From Nicotiana tabacum (Eukaryota; Streptophyta; Magnoliopsida; Solanales; Solanaceae), in contig NC_134100.1 of NCBI RefSeq assembly GCF_000715075.1, positions 30,858,042 through 30,922,041 on the forward strand: a stretch of 64,000 bases of DNA. The letters are read 5' to 3'. The position numbers were made by a program, and so were the translations under genes. Under the pieces are notes generated by a model, which did no database searches, was not told the DNA's origin, and saw only the letters and a program-made list of their open reading frames with translations. Numbering within the stretch: position 1 is the stretch's first letter; the number at the start of each line of letters is the position of its first letter. This document shows positions 11,561 to 23,167 of this stretch, one piece after another.

Positions 11561-13024
11561 CTGATCGGCCTCCCCCTCTGGGGCGACCCCTAGCTGACTA
11601 ACATCCACCCCTAGCTGACTGGGCGGGTGGTGGTGAAGTAACTGGCGCTGAAGCCGATGACTGACCCCTCTGCTAGGACGAAATAGTAACACGACGAGGA
11701 CATTGCCTCCACATGTAACCCATCTCACCACACGCATAACAACTCCAAGGTGCTGGATAAGGGGACTAAAGGGAACCCCTCGCACCAGAGTGACTAGCAG
11801 ATGCACTCGTCATGGAAGAGCCTTGAACTGATGGAGCACGGGTCGAACTCTGAGCTGGAAGGGCACTAAGTAATGACTGGCCTTGCTGAGAACTGTGATA
11901 ACCATGAACCGAAGATGCCCTACGATAACCTGGGTGAGTTGGCTGAGTAGACCTGAATGGACAACCCCTGCCATGCTTCAATTGACCCCTCGAAGGATCA
12001 CCACTATAGCTACTAGATCCTAGAGGCCTCTGGGCCTCCCTCTCCTCTCGCTCCTGGTGACGAACAAACTCAATCTCACGGGCGATATCCACAACCTCCT
12101 CGAACGTAGCACTAGATACCCTCTCCCTGGTCATGAGAATATGGAGCTGACAAGTAAGACCATCAATAAACCTCCTGATCCTCTCTCTATCTGTCGGAAC
12201 CAACCAGATGTCATGACGAGCCAACTCAGAGAACCTCAATTCATACTGCAACACAGTCATCTCCCCCTGACGCAACAACTCAAACTGCCTACGCAACTCC
12301 TCTCTGTGAGACTGCGGCATATACTTCTCCAGAAAGAGAACGGAGAACTGCTGCAAGGAAAAGGGTGTTGCACCAACAGACCTACACCTCTCAAAATCCT
12401 CCCACCAAGTGAAAGCAGCTCTAAAAACTGATAGGTGGTAAAAGTCACCCCGCTGGTCTCCAGAATACCTACTGTACTAAGCATCCTTTGACACTTGTCT
12501 AGAAAACCCTGGGCATCCTCGACCTCTGTGCTATTGAAGGTTGGAGGTTGCAATCTACCAAATCTCTCCGACCTACGTTCCTCATCCTCCGACGTGACAG
12601 GAACCACATAGTCCTGAGCAACTGCAACCGACTGGACTAGATGCGCCCCCGGCATCTGAAGTCCCTGCACGACCTGCTCAGGTGTGCGAGCGGCGAGAGT
12701 CTGATTGCTTCTCCTGGCATGAGAAGTAGCTGCAGTTGCAGTGGCTGAAACCGCCTGAGCTAGGCCAGTGCAAACTGATAAGACCTGAGCCAAGGCCTCT
12801 TGATGACCCAAAATCATAATAGGCATAACTGGTGCCTGAGCTGGTGCTGCTGGAGTGTCCATAAATGGGACCTGATCCTGAACTGGGGTAGCTGGTGGAT
12901 CTACAGGTGCTGCCCTAGCTGCTCTGCCCTTACCACGACCTCGACCTTATCCTCGGCCTCTGGTGGCCATAGTTGGTGGCACTGGTGGTTGTCCATCTTG
13001 TCCAGCAGCGCGTGTCCTCACCAT
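11561..13024 (-). pseudogene. gag pseudogene, full-length copy
   Basis: Start codon at 13024 (MVRTRAAGQDGQ). A TAA at 12947-12949 interrupts the basic stretch; from about 12862 the frame is open (ARTPEQVVQGLQ, FNSTEVEDAQGFLDK) until a one-base shift after TYQF near 12430. The second frame continues with QQFSVLFLEKYMPQSHREEL and ends in a Ser/Gly-rich region. The zinc knuckle at 11700-11741 is C-x2-C-x4-Y-x4-C: the His (TAC codon at 11715-11717) has become Tyr. A TAG follows. Gag packages element RNA into particles; this copy is inactive and its defects predate the tandem duplication. Confidence 0.9.
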
Positions 13025-13205
13025 CTATGAGATAATAGAATAACATAAGTTTAGTACTCGGATCAACAAGTTCGCACGACAAGAATTTCAAGAATATGAA
13101 GTTTTTCCTAAAGGTTCTGCAGCCTCTCGAGGATAAATACAAACGTCTCAGTACCGATCCGCGAGACTCTACTAAACCTGCTCATGACTTGTGAAACCTA
13201 TGTAA

Positions 13206-13222
13206 CCTAGGCTCTAATACCA
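13206..13222 (-). other. Primer-binding site (initiator Met tRNA type), copy 1
   Basis: TGGTATTAGAGCCTAGG on the minus strand, three bases after the LTR end at 13226. It is identical to the copy at 5872-5888. Confidence 0.8.
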
Positions 13223-14328
13223 ATTTGTCATGACCTTAAACCCGGACTCGGTCGTGATGGCGCCTCTTGTGAAGATAAGGATAACCGACACTTGCTATTT
13301 TCAAATTTGTAACATGTTAAGCACTAAGAATAGTCTACATATGATAAAATAAGCCCAAAATGATAGATGATAACATATATATGCGGAAGAACACCCATAC
13401 ACAACCCTAACCAGGGTGTCACTAGTCATGAACATCTATAAGTCATAATACAAATCTGCTAAATCAATAAACTAGTACAACTATCTGAAAAAAGAGGTAA
13501 AAATGATAAAGGGGTAGAGACACGGGGCTGTGGACGCCAAGAACTACCTGGTGGACTCCGAATGTCCGCCTGAAGCTGGAGAGATCAGCACTCGGGAACG
13601 GAACTAGCTATGCCTGAATCTGCACACAGGGTGCAGGGAGTAAAGTGAGTACTCCAACTTAGTGAGTAACAAATGTAAATAAAGACTAAAAGCAAGAAAT
13701 CACATAAGGCACAAAGCATCCTATAATGAAGCAGTAAAACCATTTAAAACTGCAAAACCAGTGAGAAGATAGGTAAAAATCCTTTAACTCAAATTTACTT
13801 CCTGAAAAGCCTTTTCCAACAATTAAACAGACAATTGACAATCTATTATGAAAAAAATAAACACATGAAGGTTTGCCCCTCGGGCACAATATCAACAAAT
13901 CCACCCCTTGGGCAACATCTCAGAACAGTACCAACCCCTCGGGCAACATCTCAGAACAATACCAGCCACTCGGGCTCAATCTCATATGACAATGGGTACC
14001 CACGCTCACTAGTGGTGTACAGACTCCTAGAGGGGCCCCTTACGGCCCAAGCACAATAACAAGCCATCTCGTGGAATCAAAACTAGGCCCTCAGCCTCAT
14101 ATCAATCAAGCCACCTCATGGCGCACACATCTCAGTCCCTCGACCTCATAATCGGTATCAAATGTTTCCTCACAACATAGGCCCTCGGCCTTACTCTGTC
14201 AAAAATCCTCACAAGCCACTCGGGCAGTAGTAAAACATGTTTCTCACCCCAAAATATCATTTAAAATATCACATAAGTGTTAAAACTGAGTAAACCTAGT
14301 TGAGTACGAAAAAACAGTAAAATATAAT

Positions 14329-17022
14329 GTCACGACCCAAACCGAAGAGCCTTGACGGGCACCTAGTGCTTTACTCAACCGAGTACCAACGTAACATATC
14401 TTTCTTATCATGTTATCATGAGTAAATGAGCTAGAAAACCCATCATGAGATAACAAGAATAAAACATAAGGGAATACTCAACATATGAAGACCCAACATG
14501 ATATACAAACTAATATATGTGACATACGGGCCTATAAGGCCGACATGACCATTAGTAAACTCGAAACATAGGCCGACAAGGCCATACAAGTATCCATACA
14601 CCTGACATCTGTCTACAAGCCTCTAAGAGTACATAAAATCATAAAGGTCGGGATAGGGCCCCGCCATACCAATCAATACATATCCAAAGCATACTGACCA
14701 AATAGGCAACTCCGGAGCAAGTGGAGTGCACCAACACCTTCGCTGAGCTGATAGCCTACTGGAGGACTGTCAACCTATCAATCGAGACCTGCGGGCATGA
14801 AATGCAGCGTCCCCAGGCAAAAGGGACGTCAGTACGAATAAAGTACCGAGTATGTTAGGCAGGAAAGCAAAAACAAGAACAGTAATGTAAAAAGAGAGAT
14901 AGAGGAGATACAACCTGTAACATCAGAGTGCCTCTGGGGGTTACTGATATGAAATGCATAATACATATATATACATAAACTTATTAAAACATTCGCCTCT
15001 GTGGGCATCATCATCATTATATCATACCCGGCCTCAAAGAGGACTCGGTAAAAGCGTACCCGACCATCATAAGGTTCGGTAGAATCATACAAGGCCACGT
15101 GGAGCTCGGTAAACCCAACTGATCAGTGGTTGCACAATAGGTGCCGTACCCGGCCGACTATAGCGCGGCTCGGTAGAGTAAAATAGATACTATATATAAT
15201 GCATGCTAGACTCATGGAATCATCTTCTAAACCTTTTGGAGTGACTTAAGAATATTATGGACATCCCTACCATCAATATGAACCTTAGTAGGATTTAAGG
15301 ATCATACACACTTGTTTAGAATAATTTTATAAGGAAAGAACAACATGGACAACCTTAGTTGCTAGGAGTAGAGTCATTATGAAATAGCGTATCGTTTATG
15401 TTCATCTCATTTTAGATCATGCCAAAAGAAAGAAGAAAGTGCCTTAACATACCTTAAACCCATTGAGTCCTTAATCACTTCCAAGCAACTCTTCAAACAA
15501 GTCAACTCAATCTATCATAGTATGAGGAGATTCAAAATATGTGTTGAGCAAAGGCTAAGTCTATAACTTAAGCTAGTAGCTCGTTTACGTAAATTTTGGC
15601 AGCATCTCCCTTGTAACAAGGGCCTCCTCCAATACCATATACAAACAACAATGACCAGAGCAATCCATCAATACATAATTATCAATATCAAGACACCATA
15701 TAACCACAACAAGTCACAACTACATTACGACGAGCGGCAAGCTCCGATTGGAATCCGTATACCCCTTATCAATCCTTATAGACTTCTTAATTCAACATAA
15801 AAGTATCATTAACTTGATAATGAAGTCATTAATCAATGATTCCAGCCTTATACCATATATTTATAACAACGAAAATAATCCACAACTTCAACTATCCCCA
15901 ACTAGCAACTTTATTCACTAGTTCATGTCTAGCCCATCCATTTAACTTAATCAATATCAAGATAACCTTAGGAACAAGCAAGAACACAATATACATACCT
16001 CCTACAGTAACTTCAAGTCAAAATCCAAGTTATATTCATTTTACAACAACCCTTAATAGCAATACAACACCATAGAAGTGACTTAAGCTAGTCCAAGTAT
16101 TATCTTGTAGTTTATCATCATAACAACTTAACCAACATACAAGCAAGCTTAAGCACAATTAGTAGGATGTTATACTCACCTTAGACAGCAGCAACAACTT
16201 GGAATTTCATCCAAATACAGCCCACAACAATCTTCAACGACAACACAACCTCAAAGAGGTGTTGTTCTTCACTAGAACTAAGTTTTGATGTTGAAATATG
16301 GTGTAATCACTTTGGAATCACTTCAAATCCTTGTGGTATATGTTTAGGAGGGTTAGGAGAAATTTGGAGACGAATATTAGTTGAAAAATGAGCAAAAATA
16401 GGCGTCCAAATCGTTTATAAATTGAAGTAGGTCAACCACCGCCTAAGTGGGTCCCATTGGGAGCTGCTTGCGCGGTCTCGCGAAAACACAAATATTTCTC
16501 TACTCCGATATCGTATTGACGAACGGTTTAATGCGTTAGAAACTAAACTCATAGATCTTCAATTTGGTAGGTATAACACCCCATGATTCCAAGTATATTT
16601 GGAGAAATGCTTAGATACATTTGACCTAAATTTCAGCAAATTTATGAATGTAACTTGTGATGACCTTTGCCAACTCTTGTTCCACAACTTGCTTGCCTTC
16701 AAAATATAGAAAATGAATATCATACGACTAAAATAACTCATATAATAAACTCCTTATCATGTTAATAACCCTAGTCTCACCCCAAAGTACATGTTATAAC
16801 ATTCGAAACTTGTCGACTTTCGACGAAACTTATTTTCTTCAATTGGTTTAGCTTCTAAGATTTCCAACCCTCTTGGTACTCGTTATTCATGATCTTAAAT
16901 ATTTGTAACCTCCAAGGTAACATGATTAACTTACTTTATTTTCTTCCAAATATAATCTCATTTCCGAGCTTACATCAATGACTTACGACGTACTCTCACG
17001 TATGAAAACTTGGGGTGTAACA
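14329..17022 (-). mobile_element. Nested solo LTR (2694 bp) with TATAA target duplication
   Basis: The insertion begins TGTCACGACCC at 14329 and ends GGGGTGTAACA at 17022, so on the minus strand it runs TGTTACACCCC...GGGTCGTGACA. It is flanked on both sides by TATAA (14324-14328 and 17023-17027). The uninterrupted sister LTR (6985-7000) has a single version of this site. No PBS, PPT or coding sequence lies inside, so it is a solo LTR produced by recombination between the two LTRs of an element. The family differs from its host LTR; it carries repeated ctcggta units around 15040-15180. Confidence 0.93.
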
Positions 17023-17829
17023 TATAACATGACTGAGTTCAAGTATAAAGTCAAAACAGTGAGGAAATACAAGTAAAAATCCACGAAGGGTTCAAATAGT
17101 TGGCACAAGGCGCAAATATGGCATTCAGCCCAAATAATGATAATAACAAATAGATTTCAGTCAAATACGCGGTAAAATCATCGGGAAAGACCAAGTCACA
17201 ATCCCCAATAGTGCACGACCCCACACTCATCATCAAGCATGTGCCTCACCTCAATATAGCACTACGATGTGCAATTCGGGGTTTTGAACCATCAGAACAT
17301 TAGTTACAATCATTACTCAGCTTGAATCGACAAAATCTCTAGCTCGCTATGCGTTTGCCCCTCAAATCGGTCTCCACTCGCGTCGAATCTATCCAAAATC
17401 AGAACGAGTACGTCAAAATATGCTAAGGGAACAAAGCCTAAGAAAAAATGATCAAAATACTACACAAACTCTAAAATTACCAAAACCTGACCCCTAGGAC
17501 TATGTCTCTGAATTCAATAATTTTTACATCAATAGATTCCATATCTCTCCACAAGTTCATACATATCAAAAGTTCTCAAATTCGACCCCAAATGGTCCTT
17601 CAAATCCAAAATTAAAGGTCTAGTTTCCAACCCTATTTTTCCCCAATTTTAACCTTTGATTTCCATAATTTCTAGCTTTTATCCGTGAAATAATATCATA
17701 GGAATGAGTTTTAAGTCCAAATCTCTTACCTGAATGAAGTTCCCTTGAAATCCCTCTCTCAAATCGTCCAAAAAGCTCCAAAGCCGAAGTAGAAATGGTG
17801 GAAATAGCTCAAAATCGCGAATGAAATAA

Positions 17830-18090
17830 CTTATATGTTCTTCCCAGACATTTTCGCATTTGCGGTATCATACCCACTTATGCGGTACTGCATTTGCGGT
17901 TATTCCTCCACTTCTGCGGAAATCACTTAAGTTCCCAGCCATCCGCATCTGCGGTTCCTCTCCCGCATCTGCGAGATCCCAGATGCGGTTCTCCTAGCTG
18001 TTCTGCGGTCCCAGTCAAACATACCTCTAGCCGCTTCTGTGGCCCCTCTCTCGCATATGCGGTGCCGCACTTGTCCCCAATCTGCAGTTA
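17830..18090 (-). promoter_or_regulatory. TATA-like box and palindrome cluster (5' LTR)
   Basis: Boxes such as CCGCATCTGCGG (17943-17954), cgcatttgcgg and gcgagatcccagatgcgg precede aacatataag (17839-17830) on the minus strand. Same layout as at 7801-7945 but with more boxes. Likely U3 promoter region. Confidence 0.5.
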
Positions 18091-18787
18091 CGGAAATACT
18101 AGAAGCAACAATTCAGCAGCTGCAACAACAATTCAAACTTTTTGTTAACCATCTGAAATCACCTCGAGGCCCCGGGGACCTCAATCAAAAGAACAAACAT
18201 ATCCCAATACCTTATTCAAACTTGGTCCAATCACCAAAACACCTCAAACAAAATCAAAATCACCCAAAACACATCGGATTCAGGCCAAACTTTCAAAAAT
18301 CTTCCAAATACGCTATCGATAAAAAACCCAACCAAACCACGCCCGAATGACCTGAACTTTTTCACACACATTCCAAATCACACAACAGAACTACTGCAAC
18401 TCTCAAAATTCCATTCCGACCCCTATATCAAAATCTCGCCTACCAACTGGAAATCGCCAAAATATCAACTTCGCCAATTCAAGCCTAAATCTACTCCAAA
18501 CTTCCAAAACTCATTCCGATCTCGCTCCTAAGACACAAATCACCTCCCAAAGCTAACTGAACTATCAGAACTCACATCCGAGCCCTCCAACACATAAGTC
18601 AGCATCCAGCTGACTTTTCCAACTTAAACTCACTCTAAAGAGACTAAGTGTCTCAAACCTTACCAAATCCTCTCCAAACTCGATCCGACCAACCCGATAC
18701 CATATAACACGGATAAATAAAGCATAACCAAGCAGAAATAGGGAAAACTGAGTGGTAACTCATGAGATGACTGGCCGGGTCGTCACA

Positions 18788-18880
18788 ATCAGATTACCTT
18801 TAGTGAACGCTCTATATATCGCATCCGTGTTGAACAAATTCGTAGTAGACCAAATTATATTTCGTGATTGCGGCTGGACC
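18788..18880. other. 93-bp spacer of unknown origin
   Basis: This short piece separates the outer end of the tandem chromovirus from the next LTR start. It is of more even base composition than the surroundings (e.g. tttcgtgattgcggctgg) and matches nothing else I can see in the window. It may be a remnant of the original target DNA. Confidence 0.3.
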
Positions 18881-19675
18881 TATAACGACCTGGCCAGTTA
18901 TTTGAGAGTTATTGTCCTCATCCCCTATTTATAGCTTCCCCGTATCATTTTCAGCTTATGTGACTTGCCGGGAGGTTTTGTTTTTGCTTTTGAAGTGTTT
19001 TGGGACACTTTGTGATGACCTTCATCACTTGTTTTAGAAATAAATTTTATGTTCCGAGGCCTTAAAACCTCTTTCTATCTCATCTCAATTTGTGTGCACA
19101 GTCTTGGCGCGTATCCCGAAAGCCATTATGTGAAAATATGTGAAAAATAATAAATGTTGCTTTTAAAATAAATTTAAGTTGACTTCGGTCAACATTTTGG
19201 GTAAATGGACTCGGACCCATAATTTGACGGTCCTGAAGGGTCCATAAGAAAATTATTTTCTGGAATATATATGAGTTTTTGGAAGTGAAATATATTTGAA
19301 ATTTGAGGGTATTAGGCCCGTATTTTAGTTCCAGAGCCCAGTATAGATCTTATATGTGATATAAGTCGAGCTTGTAAAATTTGGTAAGAAACGGAGGTCA
19401 TATGATGTGATTCGGAACCTTAGTTGTAAAATTTGAAACTTTGAAAGTTCTTGAGATTTTCTTTGATTTTGGTGCTAAATTCATAGTTGTTGATGTTATT
19501 TTGGTCATTTGATTGAACGAGCAAGTCCGTATGATATTTTTGGGTTAGTGTGCATGTTTGGTTTGGAGCCCCGAGGGTTCGGGTGAGTTTTGGATAGGCC
19601 ACGGAGTGAAATTTGGACTTAGGAAGTTGCAGGTTTTTAACTGGTATGTTGCAGGTCTGCAAGCTTCCAATTCGA
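18881..19675 (+). mobile_element. Truncated chromovirus LTR, 5' 0.8 kb, plus strand
   Basis: It starts tataacgacctggccag, a TG-to-TA changed version of the TGTAACGACCnGGCCG start of these LTRs, and continues through gacttgccgggaggtt, tttgacggtcctgaagg, and ccccgagggttcgggtgag, blocks also found in order at 33893-34520. It stops near 19675, within the area where the CGCA...TGCG boxes would begin, and gag of an Ogre/Tat-like element follows directly. This junction is one proposed breakpoint of the inversion described in the findings. Confidence 0.7.
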
Positions 19676-19679
19676 GCAA

Positions 19680-20703
19680 AAGTTGTTGAAATTTCAAGAG
19701 GAACTTGACCAAGTTTGGAACTTGGCAAATCTGTCATTTTCCCTCACTACCCCATATATCAACCCCACACCTCCACAAAATATCCCAAAACCACAAAACC
19801 ATCCTGCTCCTCACCACCACTGCAATACTTGCCACACTCCCAACAGTACTCCGATGCTCATCCTGGAACCTTTTAACTCCACAAATGACCACTTCCATAC
19901 TCATCATAACACCCCCATCTACGTGGAAACCATGCCACACTCTACCCAACCCATTTCAAGCACACCCGAGTCAGATGATAAAGACTCACTCATCAGGAAT
20001 CTGGCTGAAGAGCTTGAGAAGTTGACTAGACGAATTCAGGGCGTCGAAGGAAGTAAAGGGATAGAAGGGTTGAACTACGAAGATCTTTGCATACAACCAG
20101 ATGTCGAACTACGCGATGGGTACAAACCTCCTAAGTTCGAGATGTTTGATGGTACAGAGGATACAAGAGTTCATTTGAGAACATACTATGACAAGCTGGT
20201 CGGAGTAGGAAATGACGAAAGGATCCGCATGAAACTTTTCATGAGGAGTGTGAGAGGAGATGCTCTATCCTGGTACATTAGCCAAGATCCGAAGAAATGG
20301 GCAAACTGGGTAGGTATGGCATACGATTTTATGGACAGGTTCAGGTTCAACACAGAAAATGCACCGGATGTGTTCTACATTCAGAATCTAAAGAAGAAAC
20401 CTACAGAAACATTTTGCGAGTATGCTACTCGCTGGAGGTCCGAAGCTGCTAAGGTCAGGCCTGCATTAGAAGAGGAACAAATGAACAAATTCTTTGTTCG
20501 GGCTCAGGAACCGCAGTATTATGAACAAATAATGATGATCGAGAGCCACAAATCTTCTGACATTATCAAACTGGGTGAAAGGATTGAAGAGGGCATCAAA
20601 AGCGGTATGGTTACGAACTTCGAGGCCCTGCAAGCCACAAATAAGGCCTTACAGTCCGATGGTGTGTCCAAGAAAAGGGATGTAGGTGCTGGAATGGTTG
20701 CAT
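19680..20703 (+). pseudogene. Ogre/Tat gag, N-terminal and capsid part
   Basis: Homology starts at or just before 19683 (LKFQEELDQVWNLANL), cutting into the gag N terminus; the Met there is not the native start. A Pro/His-rich linker leads to the capsid-like core DGYKPPKFEMFDGTEDTRVH, KLFMRSVRGDALSWYIS and FNTENAPDVFYIQ, which is conserved in plant Tat gags. The frame is open for 340 codons to a TAG at 20703. The next segment resumes in the same frame at 20704. Gag builds the particle; loss of the N terminus rules out function. Confidence 0.85.
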
Positions 20704-21790
20704 AGAGGAACAAATCCCCTATCAAATACACTTATCCAATGCCTCCACTCACATATCAACCTACTCCGAACTACCAAGCACCCTTACCCTCTCACCAAAC
20801 TCCACCGCGCACTTATCAATCATCTCCACCTCACACATATCAGCCTACTTCGCCCAGATACTCCCAACCTGCACATGTTTACCAAGCCTACAATACTCAA
20901 CCATCCCACTATCAATCGCCTCCCACACGTCAAAACTTTCCTAGACCTCGATCGAATTTTGACCGCAGGTCTCCCAAACAGTATACTGCCATTGTTGAAC
21001 CCATTGACCAGCTGTACGAAAGGCTCAAAGTCGCTGGTTATGTCAATCCTATCCCTGCTATAACCCCTGAGAACCCTTCTCAATGGGTTAACCCAAACAA
21101 ATCCTGTGCATACCATTTCAGCATGAAAGGACATACCATTGATGAATGCCGTTCTCAAAAAGATAAGATACAGACTTTGATTAATAACAAGATTATCGTG
21201 GCGAAAAAGCCTGCTTCGAATGTCCACAATAACCCTCTACTAGACTACAAGGGTGGAGGTGTTCACATGATTGAAATAGAGGATGATTGGGACCCCAAGG
21301 GATCGATCGGTTTAATCACAGAAGGCGACGATCCAAAGAAGCCAATAGTCACCCTTAATCCGATTGTAGTCCAGATTCAGCCTTCTCGGGTCGCCGAGGT
21401 AAATATGTCTATACCACTTGAGTTTGAAGCACCACCCTCAGCAAAGATGCCATCACCAATTGAGGTCAAGTTTGGGTCTCCGGAAAACACACCTATACCA
21501 TTTGAAGTTGCGGGTTTACCTTCCAAAATACATGTTTTGTTCGGAGTAGAGGTTCCCATTCCAGTAGCAATGTCGGCCATAACACCATTCCATACAAATG
21601 CCATACCTTGGGACTAAATAGCCGGGGTAATAAGAAAAGGGAAGGCCAAGTTCCGGGAAACCATTGCGGCACAGGGTATGACAAGAACCGGTAGAATTTA
21701 TACCCCGGAGCATTTAACTGAGTCAAGCAAGCAGGCCTCTGGTCGGCCAGCCATTACTGAAATCGGGCCCGATGATCTCTAGAGAAAGAT
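20704..21790 (+). pseudogene. Ogre/Tat gag C-terminus with variant zinc knuckle
   Basis: Open from just after the TAG at 20703. A Pro/Tyr/Gln-rich low-complexity stretch (20739-20960) precedes IEPIDQLYERL-like sequence and a knuckle CAYHFSMKGHTIDEC (about 21103-21147). Its spacing is C-x2-H-x5-H-x4-C rather than the usual C-x2-C-x4-H-x4-C. Downstream GGGVHMIEI and a repetitive Pro-rich part with recurring IPxEV/VEVPxP units follow, ending at a stop at 21617 (PWD*). A further remnant runs to a TAG near 21781. The linker between nucleocapsid and protease seems to be expanding by short repeats. Confidence 0.75.
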
Positions 21791-22357
21791 ATAAGCCAAG
21801 GAATACTCGGTCATTGATCAACTAAACAAAACGCCAGCACAAATTTCTATCCTAGCTTTGCTACAAAATTCCAATGCACACAAGAATGCCTTGCTAAAGG
21901 TGCTGAGTGGGGCATATGTACCAGGCAATATCACCGGAGGAGAAATGGAAAACATGGTAGGGCAGGTTTGGAAAGTCACAATATCACTTTTTATAAAGAT
22001 GAGCTGCCACCAGAAGGGTTAAGTCACAACAAAGCGTTGCATATAACCGTACAATGCGAAGATTATTTTATCACCAGAATCCTGATTGATGGAGGGTCCA
22101 ACCTCAACATTAGTCTGTTGGTAACATTTAGTACATTGGGAAAGGGGCTGCATGAGATCAGGGACGGGGCCATCAACGTCAAAGCTTTTGATGGTTCCCA
22201 AAGGTCCACCATTGGGGAAATTGGGTTGTGTTTGCAAATGGGGCCGACTTGGTTCGATGTTGATTTTCAAGTGATAGACATGTCGGCATCTTACAATTTC
22301 TTGTTGGGACGACAGTGGATTCATGTTGCTGGGGCTGTAGAGTCAACACTACATTAG
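21791..22357 (+). pseudogene. Ogre/Tat aspartic protease
   Basis: The segment contains the active-site motif ILIDGGSNLNI (near 22080-22110; catalytic Asp and the following Gly-Ser intact) and the C-terminal hydrophobic strand YNFLLGRQWIH (about 22290-22325), as in retropepsins. It is in an open frame from 21968 to a TAG at 22355. The protease would mature gag and pol. Immediately downstream, in the same frame, comes the G-patch segment. Confidence 0.85.
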
Positions 22358-22831
22358 GCGGTGAAATTTGAGTGGAACCACCATGAGGTGATCATTCACG
22401 GCGATGGTAGCAATCCCATATATAGTCGCCAGACCATCCCAACAATCGGAGGCAGAAGAAAGATAGGCAGGGAGACCTATCACCTTATCGAGCGAGTCAA
22501 CGCCGTCGACAAGGACAAATGGTGGGACAATAAAATTGAAAGCATATTGAACTGGAGCGGATACGAACCTGGCAAGGGGCTTAGCAAGAACCACCAAGGA
22601 ATATCTAAGCCTATCAAACTAAAGAAACATGGCACCACTTTCGGTCTGGGATATGAGTACACTCAGGAGGAATTCAACAATTGGTCGCCACCATGGCGCG
22701 ATCCTTACTATCCGCTGGAGCAGCCAATACCACATTTGGAGCAGACTTTCCAGTCAGCCGATGTTATCAATGGGTCAAAAAAAAGAGGAAGCACTGGTAG
22801 CAGTGAGGAATTTGTTCCTAAGAGACGATGA
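22358..22831 (+). pseudogene. G-patch domain segment between protease and RT
   Basis: Within a 156-codon open stretch, WSGYEPGKGLSKNHQGI (about 22551-22600) and LGYEYT match the G-patch pattern of hydrophobic-x2-GxxxGxGLGxxxxG, an RNA-binding module. The consensus has Gly where Ser now stands in GLSKN. The position, right after the protease and before RT, parallels betaretroviruses, where a G-patch follows the protease. A Ser/acid-rich tail and a TGA at 22829 follow. Likely origin is an element domain rather than a captured host exon, since it is in frame and flanked by element sequence on both sides. Confidence 0.75.
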
Positions 22832-23167
22832 TCTGGACTGTTGTGTTGTTCTCGAGGAGGAGGGGGAGGAAGACCCTTCCATACAGGCAGTAAGTAGAGG
22901 ATCATGCCTCAATAACTGGACCATCAGAACTACCAGAGCCCGAAAAGCCTCGGGGTAGCAAGGCTGAACAAGCATCATGCACTATCTTTTATTTTTACTA
23001 GTTGACTTTCCTTTCGCATTTTTAAATTTCTCAATAAGATCTTCAATGTTCAAAACAGTTATGGAATTTATCAAAGCATTTCGATTTTCCCTATAGATCT
23101 TACTCTTATAATTTTTCTCTCATTACTTTACTTATACAACATTACTATTACTTATCTTGATGAACTA

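Larger units (their letters stand above)
4987..18787 (-). mobile_element. Tandem Del/Tekay-like chromovirus: LTR-gag-pol-LTR-gag(partial)
   Basis: Read on the minus strand the order is 5' LTR (18787-13226), PBS, gag, protease, RT, RNase H, integrase with chromodomain-like tail, PPT, second LTR (8066-5892), then a second PBS and second gag start down to 4987. A single insertion has internal sequence on only one side of each LTR, so this is a tandem array sharing its middle LTR. The two gag starts (4987-5891 and 12322-13225) differ at about five positions by eye and share the same stop and the same frameshift. The array was therefore formed after the coding region had died, most simply by unequal recombination, and was later truncated at 4987. 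Confidence 0.85.
13226..18787 (-). mobile_element. 5' LTR of the tandem chromovirus, split by a nested solo LTR
   Basis: Ends are TGTCATGACC at 13226 and gggtcgtcaca at 18787. After removing the nested solo LTR and one duplication (14329-17027) it is about 2.86 kb. The first 600 bp match the middle LTR almost perfectly; the centre (13920-14250) is more diverged, with point changes in the repeated cctcgggca units. Palindrome boxes run from 17845 to 18090, and the segment 17955-18665 is absent from the middle LTR. The sequence after 18787 (atcag) could be the target duplication, but its partner is lost with the truncated left end. Confidence 0.9.
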
